Below, one piece after another: positions 1-9,714 of a stretch of DNA of 14,544 bases. This DNA comes from Chlamydomonas sphaeroides (lineage: Eukaryota > Chlorophyta > Chlorophyceae > Chlamydomonadales > Chlamydomonadaceae). The stretch covers positions 76,037 to 90,580 of the forward strand of contig BDDC01000062.1 of assembly GCA_001662425.1 (NCBI GenBank), given 5' to 3'. The notes below the pieces were generated by a model that was not told the DNA's origin, did no database searches, and saw only the letters and a list, made by a program, of their open reading frames with translations. The number at the start of each line of letters is the position of its first letter. Position 1 is the first letter of the stretch. The position numbers and the translations under genes were made by a program.

Positions 1-1342
1 TCACGCCGTCCTTGTTGGGCTTGGTGGGCTCGGCCCCCCGCCGCAGCAGCAGCCGCACCGCCTCCTTCTGGTTCTCCCGCACCGCCGCGCCCAGCGCCGT
101 CAAGCCGTCCTTGGCCTCGGCCCCCAGCTCGGCCCCCGCCTCAAGCAGCATCCCGATGGTCTCGCAGTCGCCCGCCGCGGCGGCCGCCATGAGCGGAGAG
201 CCGCGGGACCTGCCGGCAGGCGGCAGAGCGTTGACGACACCGACGCGGCATCAGCGCAGCAGCTGCCCCACCACCACCCCGGTCCCTCATCCACATCCTG
301 AGCTGTGTGCCTGGGGGGTACCCGTGCCTGGTCTGAACGCGCCGCGGATGCGTGGCGTGCAGCCCCGGCCGCCCCGCCCCATGGCCGCACCCACCCGCAG
401 TGGTTGACGTCGGCGGCCGCCTGCAGCAGCGCCCTGCAGCACTCGCCGTCGCCCGACAGGATGGCGGCCCGCAGCGGGTAGTTGCCGTTGCTGAGCTCGG
501 CGTTGGGGTCGGCCTGGGGGCAGGGGGAAGGCAGGCAGGGTGGGCGGGAGGGAGAGGACGCGCCACGAGCTTGGGAGGCGGGAGGGGGCCGGCGCGTCCG
601 TGGCCAAGCATGGGCCGTGGGCAGGGGCCATGCGAGAGTGGAGCTCGAGGCGTGGCTCAACGTGTGTGCCACAGCGGGCGAAAGCAGCACAAAACTCACA
701 GTCAGGTACCACGATTTGTAACAACATCTCATAGCCTTCTGTAAAGATCCGTGGCCCGCACCAGACCACGGCCGCACCTTGTTCGCAAGCAGCAGCTGCA
801 GCACCGCCGCGTAGCCGTTCTCGGCCGCAGCCACGGCCGGCGTGATGCCGGTGTCGGCCGCGGCAAAGTTGGGCGACACGCCCATGGCCAGCAGGCTGCC
901 GACGCTGGCCTCGTCATTGGCCAGGATGGCTGCTATGAGCTCGTCCTGTGTTGGACGAGGTTTAAGAAGAGGTTGGGCGGGCTTTGAGATGAAAAGAGCA
1001 GCAACAATCCAAGAGCGGGCTGCGAGTGGGGTTGCAATTTTCGACATGATGGGAGGGAAGGCTTTGCCGGGTTGGGCCGCTGCGCTCGTGCTGAGGTGCG
1101 CTGGCTGCACGTGCGATGGGCAGTCCACAGCTGCCATGTGCTAGCTGCCTATGCAGCTTCGTTCGGGGGTGTGCTTGATATGCGTGTGGATGGGCAGGGC
1201 GGCAGCTGGCAGCCCACACCTGCTGGGAGCTGGGCCGGGGCCCGGCCTTCGCAGCGGCGGCCGTGGCCTTGCCGGCGCCGGCTGTCGCTGTCGCCTTGGC
1301 GGGGGCGGCTGTCGCCGCGGGCTTGGTGGCGGCGGCGGCCAT
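1..1342 (-). CDS. Ankyrin-repeat protein, 5' part of gene (3' end beyond left edge)
   Basis: Four exons read on the minus strand: 1342-1220, 945-778, 513-395 and 209 to the window edge. The introns (274, 264 and 185 bp) have donors GTGTGG, GTGCGG and GTGGGT and AG acceptors, and all three junctions keep frame (phases 0, 0, 2). The ATG at 1342 is followed by G (ATGGCC). Residues 1-41 are an Ala/Lys/Thr/Pro-rich, histone-H1-tail-like leader with no acidic residues. From residue 42 about five consecutive ankyrin repeats follow, with recognisable pieces such as GITPAVAAAENGYAAVLQLLL, GSPLMAAAAAGDCETIGMLL and GLTALGAAVRENQKEAVRLLL. A sixth repeat begins at the edge (DGV). Ankyrin repeats form stacked helix-loop-helix units that bind proteins; the partner and pathway cannot be told from this fragment. 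At least 206 residues are visible. The family call is firm, the biological role unknown, and further domains may follow outside the window. Confidence 0.85.
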
Positions 1343-2745
1343 AGGGATGCAGCTGCGGAGCGCCCACCCGCACGCAGACCTGGCGCCATGGCGGGAAAGT
1401 TGCCGAGCCAGGCGGCATCAGCGGAGAGGGTCCACCATGTGCGGTCTACCTCAAGCGGCAAACAGTCACCGTGCTGCCCCTATCGCTTCGCAGACCCGCA
1501 CCGGTGTACAAGCCTCAGGAGCTCGTAGCGAGGCGCCGGGTTGAGAGTGGCAGGACGCGGTCAGCTCCTGCATGCCCGCATGCTGCCTGTGCACAGGCCT
1601 GTGCTGAAACGTGCAGACGTGCAGACAGCTGGGGAGGAAACACGCTGTGTGTGCTGGCTAAGCGCGTTGCGAAAGGTGTGTTGCACAGCTGCCGAAGGAG
1701 AATTGACAGACGCGTCTTCACAAGCTTAACGTGTATATTACTGGTGTAGCGCGCATATGGGACGAGATACTGAACTAGGAAAACAGGGCTTGGCGTGGAC
1801 GCGTCCGGAAGTATCGCTCCTGCGGCAAGCAGCTTTGTTCGTTTGCCCTGCTGTTCAACTCGCGATCTTGTTCTGAGACAATAGGTGCTATGTATAGACA
1901 GGTGCCGTGCATCCAGCGAGGGTCGGGGCCGAGACGGGAGAGACGTAGTGACCCGTGGACCGCTCCAACCTCCGTCGTGAACAGTGTGCATCGCAGGGGT
2001 GAGCCCCTGCCACCCATGAGCCAAGAAATCTGGTCACGGGCTCATATCGTTTGCGTGGCCACTCGATAAGCCTGAGGTGCTCCAGGAACGGCAGAACAAA
2101 GGTCCTTCAGGGCTACGTCTCAATGTGGGCGCTGAACGCCTGCAACTCACATTACCGGGCCGTTTTTCTTGGTCGCGTGAGCGCCGGATACCGTGCTGCC
2201 TTCGCGTACTTTCGATTTCTTTGGTGACGGGTCCTGTCCATGCCTACTGCAGGCCAGGCAACACGCACCCCAGTACTGTATCAACATCATATGTGACAAG
2301 CACGCATGGAGCGCGGCGCGCCAATGCAGCCACACACACACACACCGGCACCTGGCCCGCAAGCAGCGGCCCTCCTCCTTGCAGCCCTCGCCCTCCAGCC
2401 CTCCTCGTTACTTGTTGCTCTTGCTGGACCGCCGTCCCATACCACCCACCCACCCCGCCATGCAAGCACGGCACGACCTGGTCCAACACAGCTTCCAGCC
2501 AATACGGCCCAGCTCACGCCGCCGGGCCTGGATAAATATGAATGTGCACACAGCTCACCGCGCGCTACTTGCTTGCCAGTCCTGCCATCGCACCCAGGCC
2601 ACCGTTGCCGCTCACCGCCGAGCCGCTTATTGCAAGCGCTGCGCCGGGCCGAGTGTACGAGTACAGCCGCCCAACCTCACACCTGACCAGCGCCCGCCGC
2701 GCCTCTGCTCTCTGCACTTCCCCTCGATGCTGCGCACTCGCTGGC
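1343..2745. other. Intergenic stretch: ankyrin gene upstream region plus 3' UTR of the membrane/Gln-rich gene
   Basis: No gene is convincing here on either strand. Both flanking genes are on the minus strand, so the right part should be the 3' UTR of the gene ending at 2746 and the left part the promoter and 5' UTR of the ankyrin gene starting at 1342. The interval is less GC-rich than the exons, notably around 1690-1900. I looked for the algal polyadenylation signal TGTAA on the minus strand (TTACA as printed) and found no exact copy, so the transcript end is not placed. A (CA)n microsatellite lies at 2331-2345. TATA-like strings (for example GATAAATATG at 2531, plus strand) are not positioned to serve a recognised gene. 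Confidence 0.6.
2331..2345. repeat. (CA)n microsatellite, about 7.5 units
   Basis: A perfect CA dinucleotide run in the non-coding interval downstream of the membrane/Gln-rich gene. It is a simple repeat of a kind common in algal intergenic DNA, and no function is implied. Confidence 0.9.
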
Positions 2746-5700
2746 TCAACGCCGCGCGGGCGAGAGCCAATCCCACACGTCCCCTGACCCCTCCCCCTCT
2801 TCGTCAGTCCCACCGCCCTCGCCACCACCCGCCGGCACGCTGCGGCCCTGCAGCATCACGCCCCGCCCCGGCGTCCGCCCCACAGCCGCACGCGCCGTGT
2901 CGCCGCCCCTAGCCGCCTCCGCCGGTCGACCCGCCATCCACTCCTCCGTGCCCGCAGCCGGCGGCGGCTCCAGCGGAAACGACGCCAGCTCCCGAGCGCC
3001 GCCTCCTGCCCCTGCCCCTGCCCCTGCCGCGCCCAGGCCCGAGGCCGGGCCTGCGTCTCCCCACCTCGCCGGCACGGGCCCCTGGACGTATGTCGGGTCC
3101 GTGCCGCGCTGGGGCGAGCCGCCGCCAGCCGCTGCTGCCTGCATGGGAGCGCCGAGCGCCGGGGGCCCGTGCCCTGCCACTGCATGGGCTGGCCCCTGCG
3201 CGGGCGCCGACGTAGCTGGCGGCGGAGCTGTGGCGCTCGGCGCCAGCTCGGCTGGCGGCTGCCGGGCGATAGGGGCCGCAGCGGGCATGGCTGAGGCCGG
3301 CGGAGCGCGTGTGGTGCGGCGCGTGGGCACCTCAGGCGGGGGACGCAGCGTGGGCCTCTGCGCGCGAGCCGAGGGCAGCGGCAGCGGCGGCGACGGCGGC
3401 GGCGGTGCTGCGGGGCCGGCAGCCGTGGCCGGCGGCGGCCGCCCCGGCTCGGTACGTCGCGGGCCGGCGGTAACGCTCGGCAGACCGGCGGCCCGGTTGG
3501 ACGCTGCCGCTGCGGCAGCGGCAGCGAGTCCAGCGGCTCCGTTCTCCCAACTGAACGGCGTGGCCATTGCTTGGTCGCCGCCACCATTGGAGGCAGGCGG
3601 CGGCGGCGGCGGCGGTGGCGAAGCTTGGGCGGCGGTCGGCAAGGCCTCACGTAGTTGCCGTGGTGCCCCGCTCGGCGACGGCGACGCCACTTCCCGCTGC
3701 CGCGACGTTGCGTTCAGAGTCGGCGACGTCAAGTGCGCCGGTGGCGACGCCATTCGCAGCGTTGGCAGCTCCACGCTCGGCCTAGACGACGCGCCCCCCG
3801 ATGGCGGCGACGCCACGCCCGTCGGCGAAGTCATGCCGCTGGCCTGGCGCGACATGCCGCGGCTGTTGCGGGAGGAGCGGCTCAGCGGCATGGCGGCCGC
3901 CCTCGCCGCCGCCGCCATCACGGCCGCCTCCTCCTGCTCCGCCAGCCGCTGCCGCCGTGCCTCCGCCAGCCGCTGCAGCTTGGCGGCCTCCAGTAGCGCC
4001 GCCTGCACCGCCGGCGGCAGCGAGCTGACGCCGCCGGCACCCAAGGCACCGCCGGACAAGGGGCTGCCGGCAGTAGCGCCGCCGCCGCCGCCGCCACCGG
4101 CCGCCGGCGCCGCCACCGGTGCCGCCGCGAGGCCCTGCATCGTGAGCTGCTTCTGCTGCGCCAACACCAGAGGCAGGGCGTCGGCGGCGGCGCCGCCACC
4201 AATGTTGCTGGTCCGGATGCCATACAGCGCGTTTCCGTACATCGTATTGCCGTACAGCTCGCCGGGCTGCTGCGCGCTCCATCCTGGAAGCTGCGGGATC
4301 TGGCTGGGTCGCATGCCTGCAAGAGGGGGCCGCACGGCACGACATGGGTAGGTTTGCCAACCCCCATTGAGAACCACATGGTACGGTATGTAAACCCAAC
4401 ATGGAAGTGTGTACATTTCGTGACAGTTGACACACGCTCTAGCAGGAAGTTGGCAACCCTACGCATGCCGTGCCGACTGCCGAGTGCGCCACCAGTCGCT
4501 CGGGCTGCGCCCTGACCGGACAACGGTACGGCAGTCAGTCCACGCCCGCCCCAATGCGGCGCCCCACCACAGCCCCACTCACCCTCCAGCTGCACCTCGC
4601 CGCCCCTTGTGTCCTCCAGCCCCTTGGCCCTGCCGCCGCCCTTGCCGCCCACGACAGGCGCCGCGCGGGCCGACGGCAGCAGCAGCGTATTGCGCAGCAC
4701 CCGCAGCAGGCGGCTGCCGCGCTGCGGCCGGGGCGCTCGGCCGTCGGGCTGCCCCTGCCAGGCTCCCTTGCGGTGCGGCAACAAGGAGCCTGGCGGCGGC
4801 GGCGGCGGCAGCGCGGCCGGGAAGCCCAGCACGGGCTGCGGCGACGGCTGGTGCGTCAAGGGCTGGGGATGGGGCTGCGAGCCGGACAGCGCCGGCGCTT
4901 CGCTCGCGGCTGCGTCGCCCCCTCCTCCTGGACCCACCGTCAGCGGGCCGTGTGGCCCCAGCATCACTCCGTGCGTCCCCGCCAGCCCTGCTGCTGCAGA
5001 GCCACCGCCCGAGGTTGTAGTGCCGGTGCCGAGCCCGCCCAGCGGCTGGCCTGCCAGGTGATGGCCGCCGGCAGCGGAAGCGGCAGCGGCAGCACCCGCC
5101 ACGGGGCCGGTGGCGGAGCTCCAGCCAGCGCCGGCAGAGGACAGCTGCCCGCGAGCGCCTTGCGGCGTTGTTGCTGGTCCCGAGGTGGCGCCGCCGGTGC
5201 CGCCGTCAGCCCGCAGCGCTGGCTGCTCCGCTGCCGCTGCTGCCGCCGCTGCCGCTCCCCCAGCAGCAGCCACGGCCATCCAGGCCGCCCCGGAGGCGAG
5301 TCTGGGCTGGACGTGCGGCGGCTGCGGGGCTGCCTGCTGCCCCTGCTGCGGCGCCGGCTGCTGCTGCAGGAGCTGGCTGCGCTGTTGCTGCCGCTCCTGC
5401 AGCCATTGCTGCTGCTGCTGCTGCTGCTGCAGTTCCAATTGCTGCTGCTGCTCCTGCTGTTGCTCTTGTTGGAGTTGCTGGTACCGGCTCAGCCGCTGCT
5501 GAATGTCCCTCAGCCGCAGGGCCGCCTGCTGCTGCGCAACCCCCTGAAAGCCGCCGCCAGCGGAGTCCGCCGCAACGCGGCCACCGCCAGCGCTGGGCAA
5601 GGACCGCAACCCGCCGCCGGCGCCGTGCGGCGCCGCTGGCGGCCACGACACGGCGCCGCCGTCAGCCCTCGACGCCGGCGGGTCCGCGGCCGCTGCTGCG

Positions 5701-8700
5701 GAGGCTGCGGAGGCGGCGGCGCCTGCCATGTCCGCTGCCGGGCCTCCCACGGGCGCCATCCCTGAAGCAGTGCCCTGCACCGCAGGTGCGGCACCGGCGG
5801 AGGCGGCAGCTCCAGCAGCCGCCTCAGCCATCCAGGTCGCCCCGGCGGCGGCGCCAGGCTCGGCCTGCTGCGCTGCCTGCTGCCCCGGCGGCTGCCCCGG
5901 CGGCTGCCGCTGCTGGGCTGCCCCGCCTCCATCTTGCTGTCGCTGCTCGCGCTCCTGCTGCCACACCTGCTGCTGCTGCCACACCTGCTGAGCATGTGGC
6001 TGAGGGAAGTGCTGCTGCTGCTGCTGGTACTGGCTCAGTCGCTCCTGAATGTCCCTCAGCCGCAGGGCCGCCTGCTGCTGCGGCAGTGGTCCGTGCGCCC
6101 GCCCGGCCTCCTGCGCCTGCACCTGCTGCAGCGTCTGCAGCGTCTGCAGCGGCGCGGCCGCCAGGTGCCCCACAGGGCCCATGCCCGCCCCCCGCTGAGC
6201 CGGCTCCCAGCCGCCCCCGAGCGCGCCGGCGGCCCCTGCTCCACCGGCGCTCGCCGCCCCGGAGGCCGCATCGCCCTGCCCCCAGCCAGGGCCGCCGCCC
6301 GCTCCGCCCCGCCGCAGCGAGCTCGCCCCTGGCAGCGCCGCGGCGGCCGCAGCCTCTGCTGGCCAGCCCACTCCCAGCCGCTCAGCCGCCGGCGCCTCCG
6401 CCTCCGCCGCCGCGCCCTCCGGCCCCTCCCCACCCGGCGACGCCGCCGCCTGCCGCGGGCCGCGCTGCACGCCCGGCGGCCCCGAGCGGGACGCGGCGTC
6501 GCCCGCGGCTGCGGCCTCGCGCGTGCCGCCCGAGGAGCTGTCGCGGTCCCCGGGCGGCCGCACGACGGTGGGTTCTATGCCGCACAGGATGGCTGCGAAG
6601 CCCCTCACGGTGGCCAGCACGGGCCGAATGCCCAGCACCATGACGCCCATGCGCCGCTGCTCCTCCTCGGGCATCGACAGCTTCTGCGAGGTCGTGGAAA
6701 CATGGGGCGCGCATGGCAACAGCGTGTGTTGCAGCATTGCGCTACAGTCATATTAGTGGAAACCGTATGAAGTGCATGCTTGCAATTGACGGCGGCGAGT
6801 TCCCGTGTGAGCCGAGCCGCTGCTTCGGCGCAAGCGGATCGCCGGGCTATGTAGGAGTGCAGGGAAGGGGGTGGGCGCTCGGGAGCGGGAGGGTTGCGGG
6901 TGTGCGAGCTGCAGGCCGAGTGCAGCGAAGGTCCCTTGGAGGCGAAGGTCCCTTGGAGGCGAAGGTCCCTTGGAGGCGGAGGTCCCTTGGAGGCGGAGTG
7001 CGCCGGCGCCGTGCGTCACGGGCCGCAGTGGCATGTCGACTGTGTGGACGGGGTGCGGCCCCGGCCGCGCGCTGCACGGCTACCGTGCTGCAGTAGCCCA
7101 CGCGCGTGCTCGCTTGCACACTGCCCCCCACCACAAGCCCAACCACATCAGGCAGCTGCCGGCTGGCGCTCACCATGCAGATGAAGTCAGGTCGGCAGAA
7201 AACACGTGCACACGATACAGTAATGATACTTGATATCGCACTTCGCACATGTTTGTGTGAAACGTCTTGAGACGGCTGCTGGCGCGCACCATGTAGGTGA
7301 AGTAGGCGGTGCGCAGCGCGGCCGCCGCCAGCAGCTGCGCCGCCCTGAACAGCACGAACAGCGATAGGCCGCGCAGGGACACCAGCACCGTGGCCACCAT
7401 CTGCAGCACCATGAACAGCCCCGCCACCTGCGGGCGGCTGTTGAGGAAGGCTGGAGGGGGAGGAGCCGGGTGGGGGAAGCGGCACAGGAGTCAGGGATGC
7501 GCGCGTGAGGGAGTACACAGCGCGGGAGGCACGGCGGCGTCAGGCTGCGGCGGCTGGGCTGGGCTGGGCTCGGCCGGTGATGGTCGTTTGCTGCTCACCC
7601 AGGACGCCAATCATGTCAACGAAGAGCGAAAACATCATCTCCTCCAGCGTCAGGCCTGGGGATGTACAGGATGTGTTGCAAGGGTGGGCGGGTTTCGTCA
7701 CTGGCTAGCGCATGCGTCGGACATAAGACCGCAGAGCAAGCTCGCAAACGCGCACCGCGAGAGCCGGGTGCGGGCAGCGGCTGAGGGGCGGGCCAGGGGT
7801 GACGCGCCCGGGCTCGGCCCGGCCACGGGGACACGGCCACGGCGGCAGGCGAGCGTGTGGGCCGGGCAGCCCCGCCCAGGAGGCCATCGGAGGCTCAGTG
7901 GCCGGGCCACAGCCGGCGCCAGGGCCGGGCCGGCGGGCGGGGACAGGGCTCGTGGCCGCCGCCCGCCGTGGCGTCCGCAGTAGCCCGCGGTCCGAGGACC
8001 TGGCACGCTGGCAGGCCCCAAACGAGCGGCGTCACAGCAGGCGGCCCCTGGCTGCTGCCCCCCGCACGGGCGGGAGGGCGCCGCCAGGCACCATGCCAGG
8101 GCCCGGCCCGGGCGCACCCGCGGGGTCAATCCACCAGTGCAGGATGTCTCCGCGCGCCGGCGTGGACAGGCCGCTGCGCTTTATGTGCGACAGGCCGCCC
8201 ACCGCCAGTTGGTAGGCCAGGCTGATGCCGAAGAACAGCGCGTCCACCACTGCGGCGGGAGGGGGCGCGCAAGGGACAGCGCCGGCTGGGGAAGTGAGTT
8301 CGGCAACTTCGGCGATTGGGCGATTGGGTGAAGTGTGCCGGGTTCGGCGGGCCTGTGCAAATGCCCATGCCGGTGCAGGTGCCGGTGCCGCCCCCACAGA
8401 GCTCCGAGCTGCGGTGCTATGACGCGTCTACGACGTGCACTGCATGCGGCGTTGGGGAAGCTGTTGGGCGGCAGGTGTGTGTGTGTGTCGCGGGTCGCGG
8501 CCCTCACCCACGAACGCCAGGTGCAGCAGCCGCCGGTGCCACAGCGTCGTGGTCTTGAATATCGCTGCCTGCTGGGTGCGCATGTGCTCGTAGGCTGCGG
8601 GCGTGGGTGGGTGGCGTTGGGGGTGGAGGGTGGGGGGGGCACACACAGACCAGGTCGTTCAGACCGGGGAGGTTCAACCTTGACGCGGGCAGGGGCTATC

Positions 8701-9067
8701 GGCCGGGGGCTGCACAGGCCATGGCGGGCGCGGCGGCACGCACGCCACCCCCACCCGAGCGCTCCTCGGAAGCCTGCCGAGCGTCCAGCTGCGCCTGGCG
8801 ACGCCGCGAGCGGCGCTTCTTTGGAATCTTGGCGCTGTCCACGCCGACCTCCACGGACCCATCTGGCTGCTCCACGAGCACGACCGCATCGGCCGGGATT
8901 TCCGGCACGTCTGCCAAGTCCGTGCGGGGCTCCAGTAAAGCTAGCCACGGCAGCTGCTCATCGTCAGAGTCAACGCGCGGCGCTGCGTCGCCCGTTTCCA
9001 GGTCGCGCATGTCCTGCTGTGCCGCCTGGTCGCCTACGGGCGCGAGGCCCGGAGTTTCTGCACTCAT
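2746..9067 (-). CDS. Unrecognised multi-pass membrane protein with long Gln/Ala/Pro-rich C-terminal tail
   Basis: Seven exons on the minus strand: 9067-8755, 8594-8508, 8249-8118, 7655-7599, 7450-7242, 6683-4583 and 4316-2746 (TGA at 2748-2746). All six junctions keep frame (phase 1 except intron 5, phase 0), giving about 1489 residues. Residues 1-104 are acidic, ending in a basic patch (KKRRSRRR). Hydrophobic segments lie at about 128-150, 184-200, 205-222 and 224-247, suggesting four membrane passes within exons 2-5. Exon 6 opens with a conserved-looking stretch (KLSMPEEEQRRMG, then a moderately hydrophobic helix to about 302). It then turns low-complexity with two copies of a Gln-rich module carrying QQQAALRLRDIQ (from residues 468 and 650). 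Exon 7 has an Ala/Glu/Arg helix (about 1068-1110), a cluster of SP/TP sites (1128-1200), a run of eight prolines and the C-terminus VWDWLSPARR. I do not recognise the family. The membrane part is the best supported. Alternative donors exist for introns 1 and 5, and unseen introns could lie in the repetitive exons. Confidence 0.65.
5070..6080 (-). repeat. Internal tandem duplication coding a Gln-rich module (two copies)
   Basis: Within exon 6 of the membrane/Gln-rich gene, copy 1 runs from about 6080 to 5535 and copy 2 from about 5534 to roughly 5070. Both begin with QQQAALRLRDIQ(E/Q)RLS(Q/R)YQ, encoded by nearly identical DNA offset by 546 bp. Both continue through a poly-Gln stretch to a W-M-A motif followed by Ala-rich sequence (residues 550 and 734, offset 552 bp), then RADGG and a Gly/Ser/Ala-rich tail. 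Copy 1 carries about 32 extra residues between W-M-A and RADGG. The order of motifs is the same in both copies, which points to a true segmental duplication rather than chance low complexity. The outer ends are approximate. Confidence 0.8.
5406..5429 (-). repeat. CAG-type trinucleotide run encoding poly-Gln
   Basis: Printed as TTG(CTG)7, this reads as a CAG run with one CAA on the coding strand, inside copy 2 of the Gln-rich module. Similar shorter CTG runs occur at about 6011-6026 in copy 1. Such tracts are prone to length change by slippage, so the Gln count probably varies between strains. Confidence 0.85.
6927..6994. repeat. 17-bp minisatellite, four tandem copies
   Basis: The unit GAAGGTCCCTTGGAGGC occurs at 6927, 6944 and 6961, and a fourth copy with one change (GGAGGTCCC...) at 6978. 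It lies inside intron 5 of the membrane/Gln-rich gene. The 17-bp period is not a multiple of three, so length changes would break frame, which fits a non-coding position. Confidence 0.92.
8475..8488. repeat. (GT)7 microsatellite
   Basis: A perfect GT run inside intron 2 of the membrane/Gln-rich gene, just downstream of its donor in the direction of transcription. It is a simple repeat with no evident function. Confidence 0.88.
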
Positions 9068-9714
9068 AATACGTACTGTTCACGGCATAGCAGCATTGAG
9101 GCGTCGCGGCTGATGTTTTCTGAGCGCCAAGAAACGCCACGCATTCCTATGACGGCGAGCTTACGTTGTCGCGTAATACAACTAATGCAATGTAATTGCT
9201 GGATGGCGCCGACGCCAGGTTTCTGGTGCGAGCTTCGTATGGCCCATGGACCGCTGCCAACCACAGGACGAACGGGTCGCCACTACCAACGCAGCGACCG
9301 CCAGGAAACAACGGCAGGCTTGACAAGCTTGTGTGCGGGGAGGGGCGTCCTTGGCGGCGGCATCCCGTGTGGACGTGAGGAGCAAGTAGGGGGCAGCGGG
9401 GACAGGCGGGGACGGAGGGGCGTCAGCGTGGGCGTCAGGACTAACTCAGGTTCGGCACGAACCCGGCCTGCTCAAACCGCACAGCCTTCATTGTCGATGG
9501 AGTAGCACTGTATCACCACTACTCGTGCACTTGCACGAGACGACATACCTGCTGCGAGCGCAGCCTTGCTCACTGGGGTTCTTTGTTCCGGCGCAACACT
9601 CGCTCGCTTGCGCCACAGCACGCAAGCGCCCTAGCACCATCTTCCTGGACTGTATCACGATACCTTGCAAGCGCGCTGCCTTGTGCAGCCTGCCGCTTGC
9701 GAGGATCTGCCACC
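9068..9714. promoter_or_regulatory. Divergent intergenic region, presumed shared promoter
   Basis: The ATG of the minus-strand membrane/Gln-rich gene is at 9067 and the ATG of the plus-strand ABC transporter is at 9715, leaving 647 bp head to head. Both promoters and both 5' UTRs must fit here unless further 5' exons exist. I see no clear TATA box at a sensible distance from either start. The one striking element is a G-quadruplex motif at 9389-9420. The part nearest the membrane gene (about 9070-9200) is noticeably AT-richer. An AT-rich TGTAATTG at about 9190 resembles the algal poly(A) signal on the plus strand, but no gene precedes it. Confidence 0.55.
9389..9420 (+). other. Putative G-quadruplex motif
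   Basis: Four runs of at least four guanines (9389-9393, 9398-9401, 9408-9411, 9417-9420) are separated by loops of 4, 6 and 5 bases, which satisfies the usual G4 pattern with room to spare. It lies roughly mid-way between two divergent genes, about 320 bp from the membrane-gene ATG and 295 bp from the ABC-transporter ATG. Whether it folds in vivo is unknown. Confidence 0.75.

Noticed and set aside
1515..2024. Minus-strand open frame of 169 codons in the intergenic stretch
   Set aside because: It lacks the strong G/C third-position bias of the other exons, has no recognisable domain and sits where the 3' UTR or promoter is expected. Transcript data could revive it.
2193..2912. Plus-strand open frame of 239 codons with a TATA-like string inside it at 2531
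   Set aside because: The product is His/Pro/Arg/Ser-rich without domain or splice support, and its end overlaps the antisense of the real last exon of the membrane/Gln-rich gene.
2897..4351. Long plus-strand open frame of 484 codons opposite exon 7 of the membrane/Gln-rich gene
   Set aside because: Very high GC removes stop codons from several frames at once. The product is Ala/Gly/Ser low complexity with no domain, and the minus-strand exon has splice-phase support.
4470..6643. Plus-strand open frames of 431 and 491 codons opposite exon 6
   Set aside because: Their Leu, Cys, Arg and Ala runs are antisense reflections of the CAG/GCC-rich coding strand. The first opens at GTG rather than ATG.
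6847..7241. Alternative donor after ATCTGCATG (GTGAGC, near 7178) that would extend exon 5 of the membrane/Gln-rich gene
   Set aside because: Used in the exon 5 frame it joins TG to an A from exon 6, creating a stop. The GAA|GTGCGA donor at 7242 keeps frame.
7556..7570. (GGGCT)3 run that looks slightly telomere-like
   Set aside because: It is only three short units inside an intron, too few for a telomeric or origin signal.
7698..8129. Possible extra exon within intron 3 of the membrane/Gln-rich gene
   Set aside because: The minus-strand frame is open but Pro/Arg/Ala-rich, and the flanking exons already join in phase (GCG G + GC CTG) to give a smooth sequence, so no extra exon is needed.
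9583..9714. 44-residue Arg/Ser/Ala-rich extension upstream of the transporter ATG, resembling a mitochondrial presequence
   Set aside because: The open frame begins with TTG at 9583 and I see no in-frame ATG in it, while the ATG at 9715 has a strong context. A spliced upstream exon could still change this.
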